Below are positions 40,674 through 51,764 of a DNA stretch of 64,000 nucleotides, piece by piece. Position 1 is the stretch's first letter, and every line of letters starts with the position of its first letter. This DNA comes from Prorocentrum cordatum (Eukaryota > Sar > Dinophyceae > Prorocentrales > Prorocentraceae). The DNA lies in assembly GCA_963575745.1 (NCBI GenBank), contig CAUYUJ010003376.1:1-64000 (forward strand), given 5' to 3'. The notes below the pieces were generated by a model, which was not told where the DNA came from, did not search any database, and was given only the letters and a program-made list of their open reading frames with translations. The position numbers and the translations under genes are program-made.

Positions 40674-40745
<72 letters not shown>

Positions 40746-40746
40746 A

Positions 40747-40782
<36 letters not shown>

Positions 40783-40825
40783 GCGACTACGACTACGACT
40801 ACTACTACCACTACTACTACTAGCA
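40585..40825 (+). repeat. (ACT)n microsatellite
   Basis: About 240 bp of ACT repeats with few interruptions. The Thr, Tyr and Val-only frames here are spurious. Confidence 0.95.
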
Positions 40826-40959
40826 CGCGTGGACTCCGCGCGCACACCACGTGCACAGCGTGCGCGTACACTATGCGCGCCGCGTTGAGAAAGAGGGATC
40901 GGTTGAAGAAGTATTGCTGCGTTCTGATTGTAATCATACTGTGATCCTGGCGGGTTCGG

Positions 40960-41190
40960 TAGGAGGAGGAGGAGGAGAAGGAGGAGGAAGAGGGGCAGGA
41001 GGAAGAGGCGGAGGAGCAGCAGGAGGGTGAGGATGAGGAGGACGAGGATGAGGAGGGCGAAGAAGAGGATGAGGATGAGGAGGACGAGGGGGATGAGGGT
41101 GAGGAGGAAGAAGAAGAGGATGAGGATGATGAGGACGAGGGGGGTGAGGGTGAGGAGGATGAGGATGAGGAGGGGGAGCAACAACAGCAA
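40960..41190 (+). repeat. (GAG/GAT)n polypurine tract
   Basis: About 230 bp of nearly pure purine on the plus strand. Confidence 0.9.
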
Positions 41191-41204
41191 CAACATCAGC
41201 ATGG

Positions 41205-41775
41205 CAACGAAATCGTGCTACTCACAGTTTTTTTTTCCCCCCGGTCAGGGAGGCAACCAAACACTGCTATTCACAGTTTTTTTTAGTTTTCAGAGATCCA
41301 CAAGCATGGCCAGGGGGTGTTTTGGAACGCCAGAAACCAAACAGCAACTTGTGAATTGCAGTGTTTGGGGAGAGCATAGCCACCAAACACTGCTATTCAG
41401 AGTTTTTTTTGTTGTTTCTCTCTCTCTCTCTCTGGCTGACCGAAACAAATTCCAAAACAAACATGTGAATAGCATGGTTTCGTGGCCGTGCTCTCACCAA
41501 ATGCTGCTATTCACAGTTTTTTTTAGTTTTCTGGCGGACCGAAAAAAACCCAACAAACATGTGAATAGCATGGTTTCGTGGCCATGCTCTCCCCAAGCAC
41601 TGCAATTCACAATTTTTTGTTTGGTTTCTGGCGTTCCACAACACCCCCTGGCCATGCTGGTGGATCTCTGAAAACCAAAAAAAAAAAACATGTGAATAGC
41701 AGTGCTTGGTTGCCTCCCTGACCGAAAAACCAAAAAACATGTGAATAGCATGGTTTCGTGGCCACCCTCCTCCCG
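41205..41775 (+). repeat. Nested fold-back repeats with TGCTATTCACA / TGTGAATAGCA arms
   Basis: Successive hairpins: about 41263-41367, 41391-41475, 41502-41569, 41597-41702, with a last arm near 41750. Arms read TGCTATTCACAGTTTTTTTT and, inverted, AAACATGTGAATAGCA. The loops of the first and fourth (GATCCACAAGCATGGCCAGG and its complement) are reverse complements of each other, making a larger inverted repeat. Confidence 0.8.
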
Positions 41776-41968
41776 CAAGTCTTTTTGGCGAAGGAAGAGG
41801 AGGATGAAGAGGAGGAAAAGGAGTTAAGGAAGAGGAGGAAAGAAGGAGGAAAAGGAGGGCGAGGGAGGAAGAGGAGCAAACAATCAATTATCGTTTTGTG
41901 GTTTTGGTGGTTTGGGGGGTGCTGGGGGGGGGGGGGGGGGGCGACCATATATACACATATATATATAT

Positions 41969-42001
<33 letters not shown>

Positions 42002-42015
42002 TATATATATATATA

Positions 42016-42059
<44 letters not shown>

Positions 42060-42800
42060 TGGGCCTTTTCGGACAGCCTTGTCGACCGCTGTGCCCCGCC
42101 CGTGCACGCCGCGCTGCCGCACAAGGGGGGCCAGCGGGCTGGCCGGCGAGCGGAGGTGGAGGCGGAAGCGGAAGGAGGAGGGAGGGGGAGGAGGAGGAGG
42201 TAGGAGGAGGAGGAGGAGGAGGAGGCGGAGGAGGCGGAGGAGGAGGGAGGGAGGGGGAGGAGGAGGAGGCGGGAGGAGGAGGGGAGGAGGGAGGGAGGAG
42301 GAGAGGAGGATGAGGAGGAGGAGGAGGAGAGGAGGGAGGAGGTGGAGGTGGAGCAGGAGGCGGAAGGAGGGAGAAGATGAGGCGAAGCAGGCGGGAGGAG
42401 AGGAGGCGGAGGGGCGGAGGAGGAGGAGGAGGAGGAGGACGAGGAGGAGGAGGAGGAGGAGGAGGAGGAGGCAGGGGAGCACGGGCGCGCTGGCGCTGGA
42501 CCCTGACTTCCGCCGATCCGTTTTTGTTCCATCCGCGACCTCAGAAGGTCCCGACCGCTTCCGAGGAGGTAGCTCCTCTTCCCGGATCCATCTTTGGTGG
42601 TCGCGGGGCCCGGCCTCCGACTCCCTTACCTCCTCCTCCTCCTTCTCCTCCTCCTGCTCCTCCTCCTCCTCCTCCTCCTCCTCCTCCTCCTCCTCCTCCT
42701 CCTCCTCCTCCTCCCCTCCCTCCTCCTCGGTGCGAGTGTCAGACGGCGCGCCGACGCGACGGTGTCGCTCTGCCACCAAATCTCGAAACTCGCGGTCATC
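41776..42800 (+). repeat. Microsatellite cluster: purine, G-run, (TA)n, (TG)n, (GGA)n, (CCT)n
   Basis: Poly-G at 41927-41941, (TA)n at 41955-42016, (TG)n at 42018-42056, (GGA)n at 42165-42475, (CCT)n at 42627-42725. The GGA and CCT tracts are complementary and could pair across 150 bp. Confidence 0.9.
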
Positions 42801-43945
42801 ACCACTGAGGAGCATGAAGAGGATGACGAGGAAGGGGAAGAAGGGACGACGAGAAGGGTGGGCAGGCCATGGCTCTTTCGCCACATGTCCCGAAAACCAT
42901 GCGGGGCCCATCTCCAGCACCACGTTGGTGGAGCTCCGAATCGGGGAAGGGGGAGGGGGCCGGGCTTCTAAGAAGCACCCCTGCTTTTTAGAAGGCGCTT
43001 GCCTTCTCTACAGATGCAGGGCCAGCGCCTTCCGAGAAGTAGCCTCCTGAGAAGCCTTCCCCCCGCCCTCCACCCCCTTATGCGCGCCGCCAACAAACAG
43101 GATCCGCAACCCATTCATGACGCCGTGACTCCGAGCGAGCCCCTCCTACCCCCTCATCGAGAACAAACGAACCCCTAACCCTAATAGCACGATGAATACG
43201 TGGCCTCACTTAGGCTACCGTCTTCGCACTTGGGAAACTAAATCTGGGCGGTTTGGTTCGATACGTTTGCAGAAGCGACCTCCGATCCCCAACGTTTCTG
43301 GTCCTCCTGCCCTAGGTTCCCTCCCAAAGGGTTCGGGATTCTGTTGTTGGCAGCACTACAACATACTAATACTATGTGTGCGCCGACCCCCCAGGGGCAA
43401 CGCGCGCACCGAGAAATCTTAGAGTATGTGCATCGTGGCGGGCGCTTTCTGGCCGCACTGCTCGGGAAACGAAGTACTACAAACTGCGGACACTATATAT
43501 ATATATATATATATACAAGATCTTGTTGGCTCGCTTCGCTTCGCCACAACATCTTGTCCCTCATCCTCATCCTTGGCGCAGGAGCGCTGGTCTGGTATCC
43601 CGCCGCGCTTTCTGGTCACAGAATGTGGCGAGTTCGTGAACTTCCATTGCCATGTGGGTGTAAATTTGATGTGTGTCGCGAGCTCAGCGGCTATGGGGGA
43701 TGAAGCATGATGTTATTGCAGCACCGATTCGGAGGACAATGGGTTGGTGGCCGTGCCTGTGGTCGCGCTGGCGCTCGTGTTGGACACCGTGCCGGCGGGC
43801 GTGCTGGTGGCCATGCTGCTCGTTATGGTGGCGGTCGTGTGGGGGATGGTGTTTGTGGGCGGTGGTGCTAGTGGGCGGTGGTGCTGGCGGTCACGCTGGC
43901 GGCGTGCTTGTTGTCGTGCTGGTGGTCGTGGGGCCAACGTGGGCG
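42801..43945. other. No gene recognised
   Basis: Mixed sequence with one (AT)n run (43494-43514) and GTGG-rich sequence at 43740-43935. No supported coding frame. Confidence 0.4.
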
Positions 43946-43949
43946 TGGG

Positions 43950-44322
43950 TTTTCATCAGGAGTGAGCATGTAAGGCAGCCCACAGCCACCCGACGGGCCC
44001 AAACAATTTTTGGTTCACGTCGACGGCTGTTTTTTCGCACCGGGCCTCCTGGGCGTCTGGCGCCCTCCGGGCACGCCGGCGCCCTCAGGGCTGCGTGGGT
44101 GTGTGTTTTCGTAAGGCGTGAACATGTCCGGAAACGCAGAGCCACCCGACGTGCCCAATCAATTTTTGCTTCACGTCGACGGGCATTATTTTCTTCGGGG
44201 CCTCGGATGGGGGGCTTCTGGCGCCCTCCGGGCACGCGGGCGCCGAGGGGCTGCCGTGTGTGTGTGTGGTGTGTGTGCGTGTGTGTATGTATGTATGTAT
44301 GTATGTGTGTGTGTGTCTGTTC

Positions 44323-44357
<35 letters not shown>

Positions 44358-44815
44358 TCTGTTTGTGTGTTTGTGCGTTCGTGTGTGCGCGTGTGTTTTC
44401 GTACGGAATCAGCACGTGCGCGGGCGCAAAACCACCCGACGGGTTGAACCAACCAATTTTTGGTTTACGTCGACGGCTGCTTTTTCTTTTTCGGGCCCCA
44501 GATGGGGGTTTCTGGCGTTTCGGGCACGCCGTGCCGAGAGGCTGTCGTGGCTGTGGGTTTTCGTAAGGAAGAAGCATGTCCTGGGGCGCGGAGCCACCCC
44601 GCGCGCTGAACAAATTTTGGTTTACGTCGACGGCTGCTTTGTCTGTTCGGCCCCAAGATGGGGTGCGTCTGGCGCTCTCCGGGCACGCTGACGCCGAGGG
44701 GCCGTCGAGGGTGTGAGTTTTCCTAAGGATGGAGCATATCCCGGGGCGCGGAGCCAACCCTCGGGCGAAGCCAGTTTTGGTTCACGCCGACGGCTTCGTT
44801 TTTGAGAGCGGGACC
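43950..44815 (+). repeat. Five tandem units of about 160 bp
   Basis: Units start with TTTTCGTAAGG-like words at about 43950, 44106, 44395, 44557 and 44719 (last partial). They share GAGCCACCCGACG, AATTTTTGGTTCACGTCGAC and GGCGCCCTCCGGGCACGC. The second unit is expanded by a (GT)n tract (44250-44395). Confidence 0.85.
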
Positions 44816-44901
44816 GGCCGGCCGGCCAACGCGCGGAGTTTTTTTCCGAACGTGGGCGTCGCGCGTCCCCCCGCGCGGCGCAGCGCTATTCGCGTGGGCA
44901 C

Positions 44902-45918
44902 CTAATTGGGCGTCGGCGTGCACGTCGCGGCGGCCGTGGCCGCGGGGAAGGTCAGCCGGCAGATGAGTTTGTTGTATTCACACTTCTCCGTTTGCTCCGT
45001 GTAGTTCATGAAGCGCGGGGCGTGCTTCGTCCTCTTGCCGGCGGCGGCCTCGGCCAAATAATGGCCAGCCTGGGCTCCGGGGCCGGCGCGCGATGTGGCG
45101 GGGCGGGAGCCGGGCCCGAGGCCGTTCACCCATCCTGGCACCTGGGTCAAGTCAGCGGCCGCCTGCCGAGCCGAGAAGTATTCCCGGCCGCGCCCCCGAC
45201 AATACTTCCGCATCTGCTTCGCTATCTCGTTCTCCAACGCCGCCCAGTCGGAGAACGGGCGGCGGGCGGCGCACGCAGCAGAGGCGGCCGACAGGCCGAT
45301 GGCCAACTGCTTGTCCGAGAGGCCGGTCTGGCGGTAGGTCCGGAAGCCTCGCTTGGCGTGGGTTAAAGCAGCCCCGATGTCATCCAAGCTGGTGGTCCCG
45401 AGGTGCGCTGCGAGGCCCCGCGGGCTTTGGCGATACCGGACACCGATACATACTGCCGCCTGTGTGCTCGGATCCCTGACTCGCCGTAGAGCTCCTTGGA
45501 TTTCCACGCTCACCCGGTCTTTGAAGCGGTCGGGGTTGCCGGAGCGCGTTGTGTTCATTATGCGGATGGCCTTGTCAATGTCTGCGGCCGCCAAGACCCA
45601 GGCAGGCAATATGTTTCTGCGAAGTAGTGGTTTTGCTGCGCGTTGTTCTCGTCTCTCGTGGTGCTTCCTCAGCAGGTGCTGGAAGATGGGGAATGTGATG
45701 GTGGTGATCTTCCACGAGCGGTGGTTGTCTCGCAGGTCCCTGCACTTGCCGTCGTTGATGCCGTACCTCGCTTTAGTCGGCCCGGCGGCAGCACCACCAA
45801 GCCGACCCCCATGACGTAACCTATCTTGTAAACTGCGGCACTTCCAACAATGTCCCCGTTTACTGAGTTGGCGCCTAGGGTGCGTCGTGCAGAAACGGAC
45901 CTTTGGTCGGTTCGGCAT
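44902..45918 (-). CDS. Intact 338-residue protein of unknown function, single exon
   Basis: A complete frame from ATG 45918 to a stop at 44902. It starts MPNRPKVRFCTTHPRRQLSK, with C..H...GHCWKC (residues about 10-26) that may bind a metal. A basic middle follows (FPIFQHLLRKHHERREQRAA), then helical sequence (GALRRVRDPSTQAAVCIGVR) and a C-terminal part with DLTQVPGWVNGLGPGSRP. Composition and length argue for a real protein, but no family is recognised. The start is 38 bases downstream of a relict spliced leader (45957-45982), implying that it was copied from a mature mRNA. It lies just downstream of the 160-bp tandem array and has no same-strand neighbour. Confidence 0.55.
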   Translation of the reverse strand: MPNRPKVRFCTTHPRRQLSKRGHCWKCRSLQDRLRHGGRLGGAAAGPTKARYGINDGKCRDLRDNHRSWKITTITFPIFQHLLRKHHERREQRAAKPLLRRNILPAWVLAAADIDKAIRIMNTTRSGNPDRFKDRVSVEIQGALRRVRDPSTQAAVCIGVRYRQSPRGLAAHLGTTSLDDIGAALTHAKRGFRTYRQTGLSDKQLAIGLSAASAACAARRPFSDWAALENEIAKQMRKYCRGRGREYFSARQAAADLTQVPGWVNGLGPGSRPATSRAGPGAQAGHYLAEAAAGKRTKHAPRFMNYTEQTEKCEYNKLICRLTFPAATAAATCTPTPN

Positions 45919-45956
45919 CGAAGCTGTGTGTCAGAGGTTACTGTTCCCACTGTCGG

Positions 45957-45982
45957 CTTGAGCCGATGTGTCGAAATACGGA
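45957..45982 (-). promoter_or_regulatory. Relict dinoflagellate spliced leader (copy 4)
   Basis: The minus strand keeps TCCGTA at the start and GGCTCAAG at the end of DinoSL. The middle is diverged (12 bases in place of 8). Located 38 bases upstream of the ATG at 45918. Confidence 0.55.
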
Positions 45983-45989
45983 GGCTTGA

Positions 45990-46370
45990 AGGATTTTGAA
46001 TTGTTCGCGTTTTCTGTTTCTGATGCTCCAAGACGGGCCAAGAGGCCTCGCAGACGGCTCCAAGACGGCCCGAGGGGCCCCCATCATGGCCCCAAGATGG
46101 ACAAAGAGGGCTCCAAGACGGTCCAAGAGTCGCCCAAAACGGCTCCAGAGGGATTCAAGGGAGCCCCAGCGGCCTACAAACAGAAATCGGGTTTTCTGCC
46201 TCCAGGAGCTCCAGGGGGCCTCCAGACTGCCCTGAGAGGCGCCCAGGAGGCTCTGAGAGGCCCCCAAGAAGCCTCCAGCAGGCCCCCAAACACCCAAAAG
46301 ACGCTCCAAGAGGTTCAAAACAGGCTCCGAGAGGTTCGGAAACGGCTCCCAAGAGGCTTCAAAAGTGTGG
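45990..46370 (+). repeat. CCAAGACGG-family repeat with AT-rich lead
   Basis: GAAGGATTTTGAATTGTTCG, then irregular CCAAGACGG/CCAAGAGG words. Confidence 0.7.
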
Positions 46371-46790
<420 letters not shown>

Positions 46791-48610
46791 TGGCCCAAGA
46801 TGGCCTCCAAGACGGCCAAGATGGCCCAAGATGGCCTCCAAGATGCTTCCAAGACGGCCACGATGGCCTCCAAGACGGGTAAGATGGCTCCAAGATGCAC
46901 CCAAGACGGCCCAAGATGGCCTCAAGATGGTCTAAGACGGCCCAAAAGGCCCGCAAAAGGCCTCCAAGACGGCCCAAGAGCCCTCCAAGACGCCCTCCAG
47001 GAAGGCCCGAATAGGTTAAAATCATTGATTTTCCTAAGGTTTTTGAAGGATTTTGGCATGTTCTTCTTTTCAGCTCTCCGACGGCCCCAGACGGCCCATG
47101 AGGTCCCCAACATCGCCCCAACAGCACCCAAGAGGCCTCCAAGATGGCCCCATGACGGCCCAAGAGGCCCCCAAGAAGGCCCCAAGAGGGCCTCAAGACG
47201 GCCCAAGAGGCCTCCAAGACGCCCAAGATGGCCTCCAAGACGGCCAAGATGGCCCAAGATGGCCTCCAAGATGCCTCCAAGACGGCCAAGATGGCCTCCA
47301 AGACGGGTAAGATGGCTCCAAGATGCACCCAAGACGGTCCAAGATGGCCTCAAGATGGTCTAAGACGGCCCAAAAGGCCGGCAAAAGGCCTCCAAGACGG
47401 CCCAAGAGCCCTCCAAGACGCCCTCCAGGAAGGCCCGAATAGGTTAAAATCATTGATTTTCCTAAGGTTTTTGAAGGATTTTGGCATGTTCTTCTTTTCA
47501 GCTCTCCGACGGCCCCAGACGGCCCATGAGGTCCCCAACATCGCCCCAACAGCACCCAAGAGGCCTCCAAGATGGCCCCATGACGGCCCAAGAGGCCCCC
47601 AAGAAGGCCCCAAGAGGGCCTCAAGACGGCCCAAGAGGCCTCCAAGACGCCCAAGATGGCCTCCAAGACGGCCAAGATGGCCCAAGATGGCCTCCAAGAT
47701 GCCTCCAAGACGGCCAAGATGGCCTCCAAGACGGGTAAGATGGCTCCAAGATGCACCCAAGACGGCCCAAGATGGCCTCAAGATGGTCTAAGACGGCCCA
47801 AAAGGCCCGCAAAAGGCCTCCAAGACGGCCCAAGAGCCCTCCAAGACGCCCTCCAGGAAGGCCCGAATAGGTTAAAATCATTGATTTTCCTAAGGTTTTT
47901 GAAGGATTTTGGCATGTTCTTCTTTTCAGCTCTCCGACGGCCCAAGACGGCCCAAGAGGTCCCCAACATCGCCCCAACAGCACCCAAGAGGCCTCCAAGA
48001 TGGCCCCATGACGGCCCAAGAGGCCCCCAAGAAGGCCCCAAGAGGGCCTCAAGACGGCCCAAGAGGCCTCCAAGACGCCCAAGATGGCCTCCAAGACGGC
48101 CAAGATGGCCCAAGATGGCCTCCAAGATGCCTCCAAGACGGCCAAGATGGCCTCCAAGACGGGTAAGATGGCTCCAAGATGCACCCAAGACGGTGTTGCC
48201 CCAACTGGCCCAAGATGGCCTCCAAGACGGCCAAGATGGCCCAAGATGGCCTCCAAGATGCTTCCAAGACGGCCACGATGGCCTCCAAGACGGGTAAGAT
48301 GGCTCCAAGATGCACCCAAGACGGCCCAAGATGGCCTCAAGATGGTCTAAGACGGCCCAAAAGGCCCGCAAAAGGCCTCCAAGACGGCCCAAGAGCCCTC
48401 CAAGACGCCCTCCAGGTGGCATTACCTTTTTTTCTGCCTTCCGACGGCCCATGACGGCCCAAGTGCCCCCAAAGATCGCCCAAGAGGCCCAAGACACGGC
48501 CCCAAGAGGCCCCCAAGACGGCCCAAGAGGTCTCCAAAACGCTCACGATGGCCTCCAAGACTGTCCAAGAGCCCTCCAAGACGTCCTCCAAGAAGACCCG
48601 AAAGGATCAA
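46791..48610 (+). repeat. Satellite: three near-identical 428-bp units plus partial units, CCAAGACGGCC family
   Basis: AATAGGTTAAAATCATTGAT recurs at about 47010, 47438 and 47866, exactly 428 bp apart, in otherwise near-identical units. Short-period words CCAAGATGGCC and CCAAGACGGCC fill the rest. Partial units occur at 46795-46900 and 48190-48420. Long frames on both strands arise from the repeat and are not judged genes; 428 is not a multiple of three. Confidence 0.9.
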
Positions 48611-48829
48611 AATGGCCTCCAGATGGCCAAGATGACCTTCAAGGTGCCCACGTGTTCCCCGAAGGCTTTCCAAACCGATTCGGGGAACACATGGTCCGAT
48701 AGCTTGGCAGGCCTGGCCTCAACGTTCGGCCACATAGGCGCTTCCAAAAAGGCAGGGGGCGGCGGTGATTCGCCGTAGGCGTCTTCGATACTACAATATG
48801 GCTGTAATTTGCTTCTCATTTACTTGCTT

Positions 48830-49080
48830 AGGTTCGTCGTCGTCGTCGTCATTGTCGTCGTCGTCGTCTGCGTCGTCGTCGTCATCTTCCTCATCCTCCT
48901 CCTCCGCCTCCTCCTCCTTCTCTTCCTCCTCCTCCTCCTTTTCGTCAGTTTCGTCCTCATCCCCCTCTTCCGTTTCCCTCATTCTTTCCTCCAGTTCGTT
49001 AGCTGCCTCTTTTGCTTCTCCTGCTTCCCCTGCCCTTGCTTTTGCTCCTGCTCGTGCTCCTGCTCATCCTGCAAAGTATT
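48830..49080 (+). repeat. (GTC)n and (TCC)n microsatellites
   Basis: GTC repeats at 48838-48890, then TCC/TTC-rich sequence to 49075. Confidence 0.9.
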
Positions 49081-49600
49081 TGGAGCAACCCTGGCTCTGA
49101 AAACGTTGTGTAGAGATCTGCCACCGTGCCGCGAGGCACGGAGTGGGCGTGTCATTGTGGAGTTTTTAAGGGGTGCGGAGCCCGTCGCCCCGAATCTCCC
49201 GGGGCTTGTCGCGTCCCCCCTGGGCTTCGGCGCAGCTCGCGCAGCTCTTTGCATGACTCTTCGGGGCCCAAGAAGAGCCCAAAACGGGCTAAGAGAGCCC
49301 CAAGAAGCCGCGAAGACGGCGCAAGACGGCCTGCTTTTCCTGCCCCTGCTTCTGCTGCTGCTCCTCCTCATCCTGCCTCACGCTGTCTAGTCTCTTGCCT
49401 TTTTTTGTTGATTCCTGTGGGTCCTGTGCAGGCAGCGGGGGAGAACGGGCGGAGGGTGGGCAGGATGTGGTTGGTGGGTTGGGGGCGTGTGTAATCGTGA
49501 GTTGGAATGCGCGCGGGGGCAAGCTGGGCATGACACGCGAGATGGCGCCCTTAACTCATGGGTCCTTGCAACGGGTGGTTCGAAGAGGAGGCTTCAACAG
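49081..49600. other. No gene recognised
   Basis: Short CCAAGAAG words at 49260-49330. Otherwise featureless. Confidence 0.35.
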
Positions 49601-50260
49601 ACCGGGGCCGATAGGGGTTCCCACAGCTTGCGTGGGCCTTGGAAACGAATTGAATCACAAGGGGCCCCGGGCGCTGGGAGATTTAGGATGCTCGTGTGTG
49701 AGGGCCCAGGGGTTCCCACAGCTTACGGAAACGCAATGAGGGCGGCGGGGTCGGGGTGGCAAGAGGGCACGGGCTGCGCTAGGTGTCGTCTGGGCGCGCA
49801 CGAGGGCCAGGAAAAAACGGAAGCTGCGTCTAGGGGGCTCGGGGTTCCCAGAGCTTGCGTAGACTTCTAAAGGTGTCAATGGATTCTGGGAGCGTCGGAC
49901 GGGCCCAAGCTTGGCGATTCATGAGATCGAGGCCTGGGGGTTCCCACAGCTTGCGTGGGCACGGCGCACGAAATCCCAGGAGGGGAGCTGTGGGTGGTTG
50001 GTGGGTTGGTGACGTGTTACTTGGTATTGACGGCCGCCGTGGAAAAAACTATGGTGCATTCCCGGGGTTTGTCTCGCGGCCTATGGGTCGTCCGCGCGGG
50101 CGTTCGGCGGGCGGGGGGTCGCGGACAGAAGGGGCCCGCAGGGGTTCCCACAGCTTGCGTGGCATCAAGAGATGACATCAAGGCTGGGGGGGCCCTGGTG
50201 GTCCAACGGTTAGGGAGTTTGCACATAGAGGCCCAAGGGTTCCCACAGCTTGCGCTCGGG
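49600..50260 (+). repeat. Cluster of the 20-bp GGTTCCCACAGCTTGCG repeat
   Basis: Copies at about 49616, 49711, 49843, 49938, 50143 and 50239, often GGTTCCCACAGCTTGCGTGG, in otherwise dissimilar flanks. Further copies are at 51509, 53799, 54219, 54286, 54456 and 54606. Confidence 0.9.
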
Positions 50261-50324
50261 ACTGCAAAAGGGCACGATGTGAGTGGCACTGGCAGCACGA
50301 GGGAACTGAGAGAGAGAAACAAAC

Positions 50325-50390
50325 TCAGAGAGATAGAGCGAGAGAGAGAGAGAGAGAGAAACAGAGAGAGAGAGAGAGAGAGCGCCTGGC
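50325..50390 (+). repeat. (GA)n microsatellite
   Basis: Two GA runs separated by AAACA. Confidence 0.9.
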
Positions 50391-50514
50391 GTGCCTTTCC
50401 GCATGTCGCCACGTATCAATCAAAGGGGCTGTAGTCGAGCCCCGGGTTGCAGGCCTCGCGCCGTCGAGGTTCGACCAAATCCGATGCGCGTCGGAGAGAT
50501 AATGGCCGGGCCGC

Positions 50515-51463
50515 TCACTTGCAGCTGGGGCGGCGCCGCACTGCGGCCTTCGTCTTCGCGATGGTCTTCGTCGCCGGGTGCTTCGTGGCGGGCTTCTTCG
50601 ACGGGGCGAAGCCGACGGAGGCCTGCGGCGTGGAAGAAGAGGAAGCCGATGGCGTGACGGGCTGAGTGAAGGCCACGACGCTGCCGTGCTGAGATGCCCA
50701 CGTCTTCAAGGCGTCGTGGACTTTGGCGGGCACGTTCGGCGCGATGGTGATCGCGACGTTCAGCAACTCAGTGATGGTGTACGGCTCGGAGGTGTGCTTG
50801 GTGCCTGTGCGCGTGAGGGAAACTCGGTTAGAAAGTACCTTCGCCTGTGCACTCCATGCGGTCTGGTTCGGTGTGGCGGGAACGGTCATGTCCGCGGCCA
50901 GGAACGCGTTGGTCAGGACGTGCTCCGTGATCTGGCCGATGTAGTTGCAAGCCTTGGTCGCGGCCGCGTCGGACTGCCCGTAGGCGGCGGCCACCCGCGT
51001 CCAATTGCGACCCTGCGTCGGGTTGGCGGCGGCAGTCGGGGGCATGAGGCTCGCATTGGTCTTGCACAACCACTCGGGGTGCTGGGGAGGCCAACCCGCT
51101 CCATCGCGCGTGCCGACAAAGTACTGAGGCCGTGGCGGTTGGCCGGCTGCGTGGCCTTTAGGCTGGCGCCGTCCGCGAAGGTCACGCGCGAGCCGGCGTT
51201 CTTCTTCCCTGGGATGTCGATCATCTCCACGTTCACCGCGATGGTGTACAGCGATGCTGGCTTCCGCTGACCTTGCACTGGCGCGCTGCTCGGCGCCGCG
51301 GCGGTGTCCAGGAGCGCGTTCTTGATGCTCGCCTTGGGGGGGGCATCGCGGGCGGCGGTCTGGCAGGAGGGGTCGATGTACGGGGCTGCCGAAGCGCGCC
51401 TGCCGTGCCCGATGAATTGAGCCTCCGACGGCGGCGGGCCGAAGCACGTGCACGATGACATGC
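50515..51463 (-). CDS. Protein of unknown function downstream of Helitron 2, frame change near 51130
   Basis: From MSSCTCFGPPPSEAQF (about 51463) the frame reads SLYTIAVNVEMIDIPGKKNA and RVTFADGASLKATQPANRHG. It then moves to another frame at about 51130-51120: PQYFVGTRDGAGWPPQHPEW, NYIGQITEHVLTNAFLAADM and TELLNVAITIAPNVPAKVHD. The C-terminus is Ser/Lys/Arg-rich (KKPATKHPATKTIAKTKA), suggestive of nuclear localisation or nucleic-acid binding. The frame change is within a GC-rich run and could be an indel. It lies on the same strand about 300 bp after the Helitron 2 helicase, so it may be the element's second gene. No family recognised. Confidence 0.45.
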
Positions 51464-51764
51464 GCGCGCGTGCTGGAGGGCCGAAGCGTGAACAGATCGG
51501 GGCCCAGAGGTTCCCACAGCTTGCGCGGGCAGCAGTGCGCAACTTCCGCGGGCAATCCGAAGCGAGGTCCGAGGGGGGCCCGAGAGCCTGCGCCGACGCC
51601 CGGCACGACATCAGGAGCGGGGGGGCTCTGGGAGGGCCCCGCGGGCAACGCTGCACACAATCGGCGCGCAAAGGCAAGGCCAGGCTCGGGGTGGGAGGGG
51701 AGGGGCGACGCGGAGGACGAAGGCAGCTGAATGCAGAGAGCGATGTGTTTTTGCCTGGGGGCCG

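Noticed and set aside
43166-43182. Telomere-like CCCTAACCCTAA
   Set aside because: Only two units and no array; within chance for this length.
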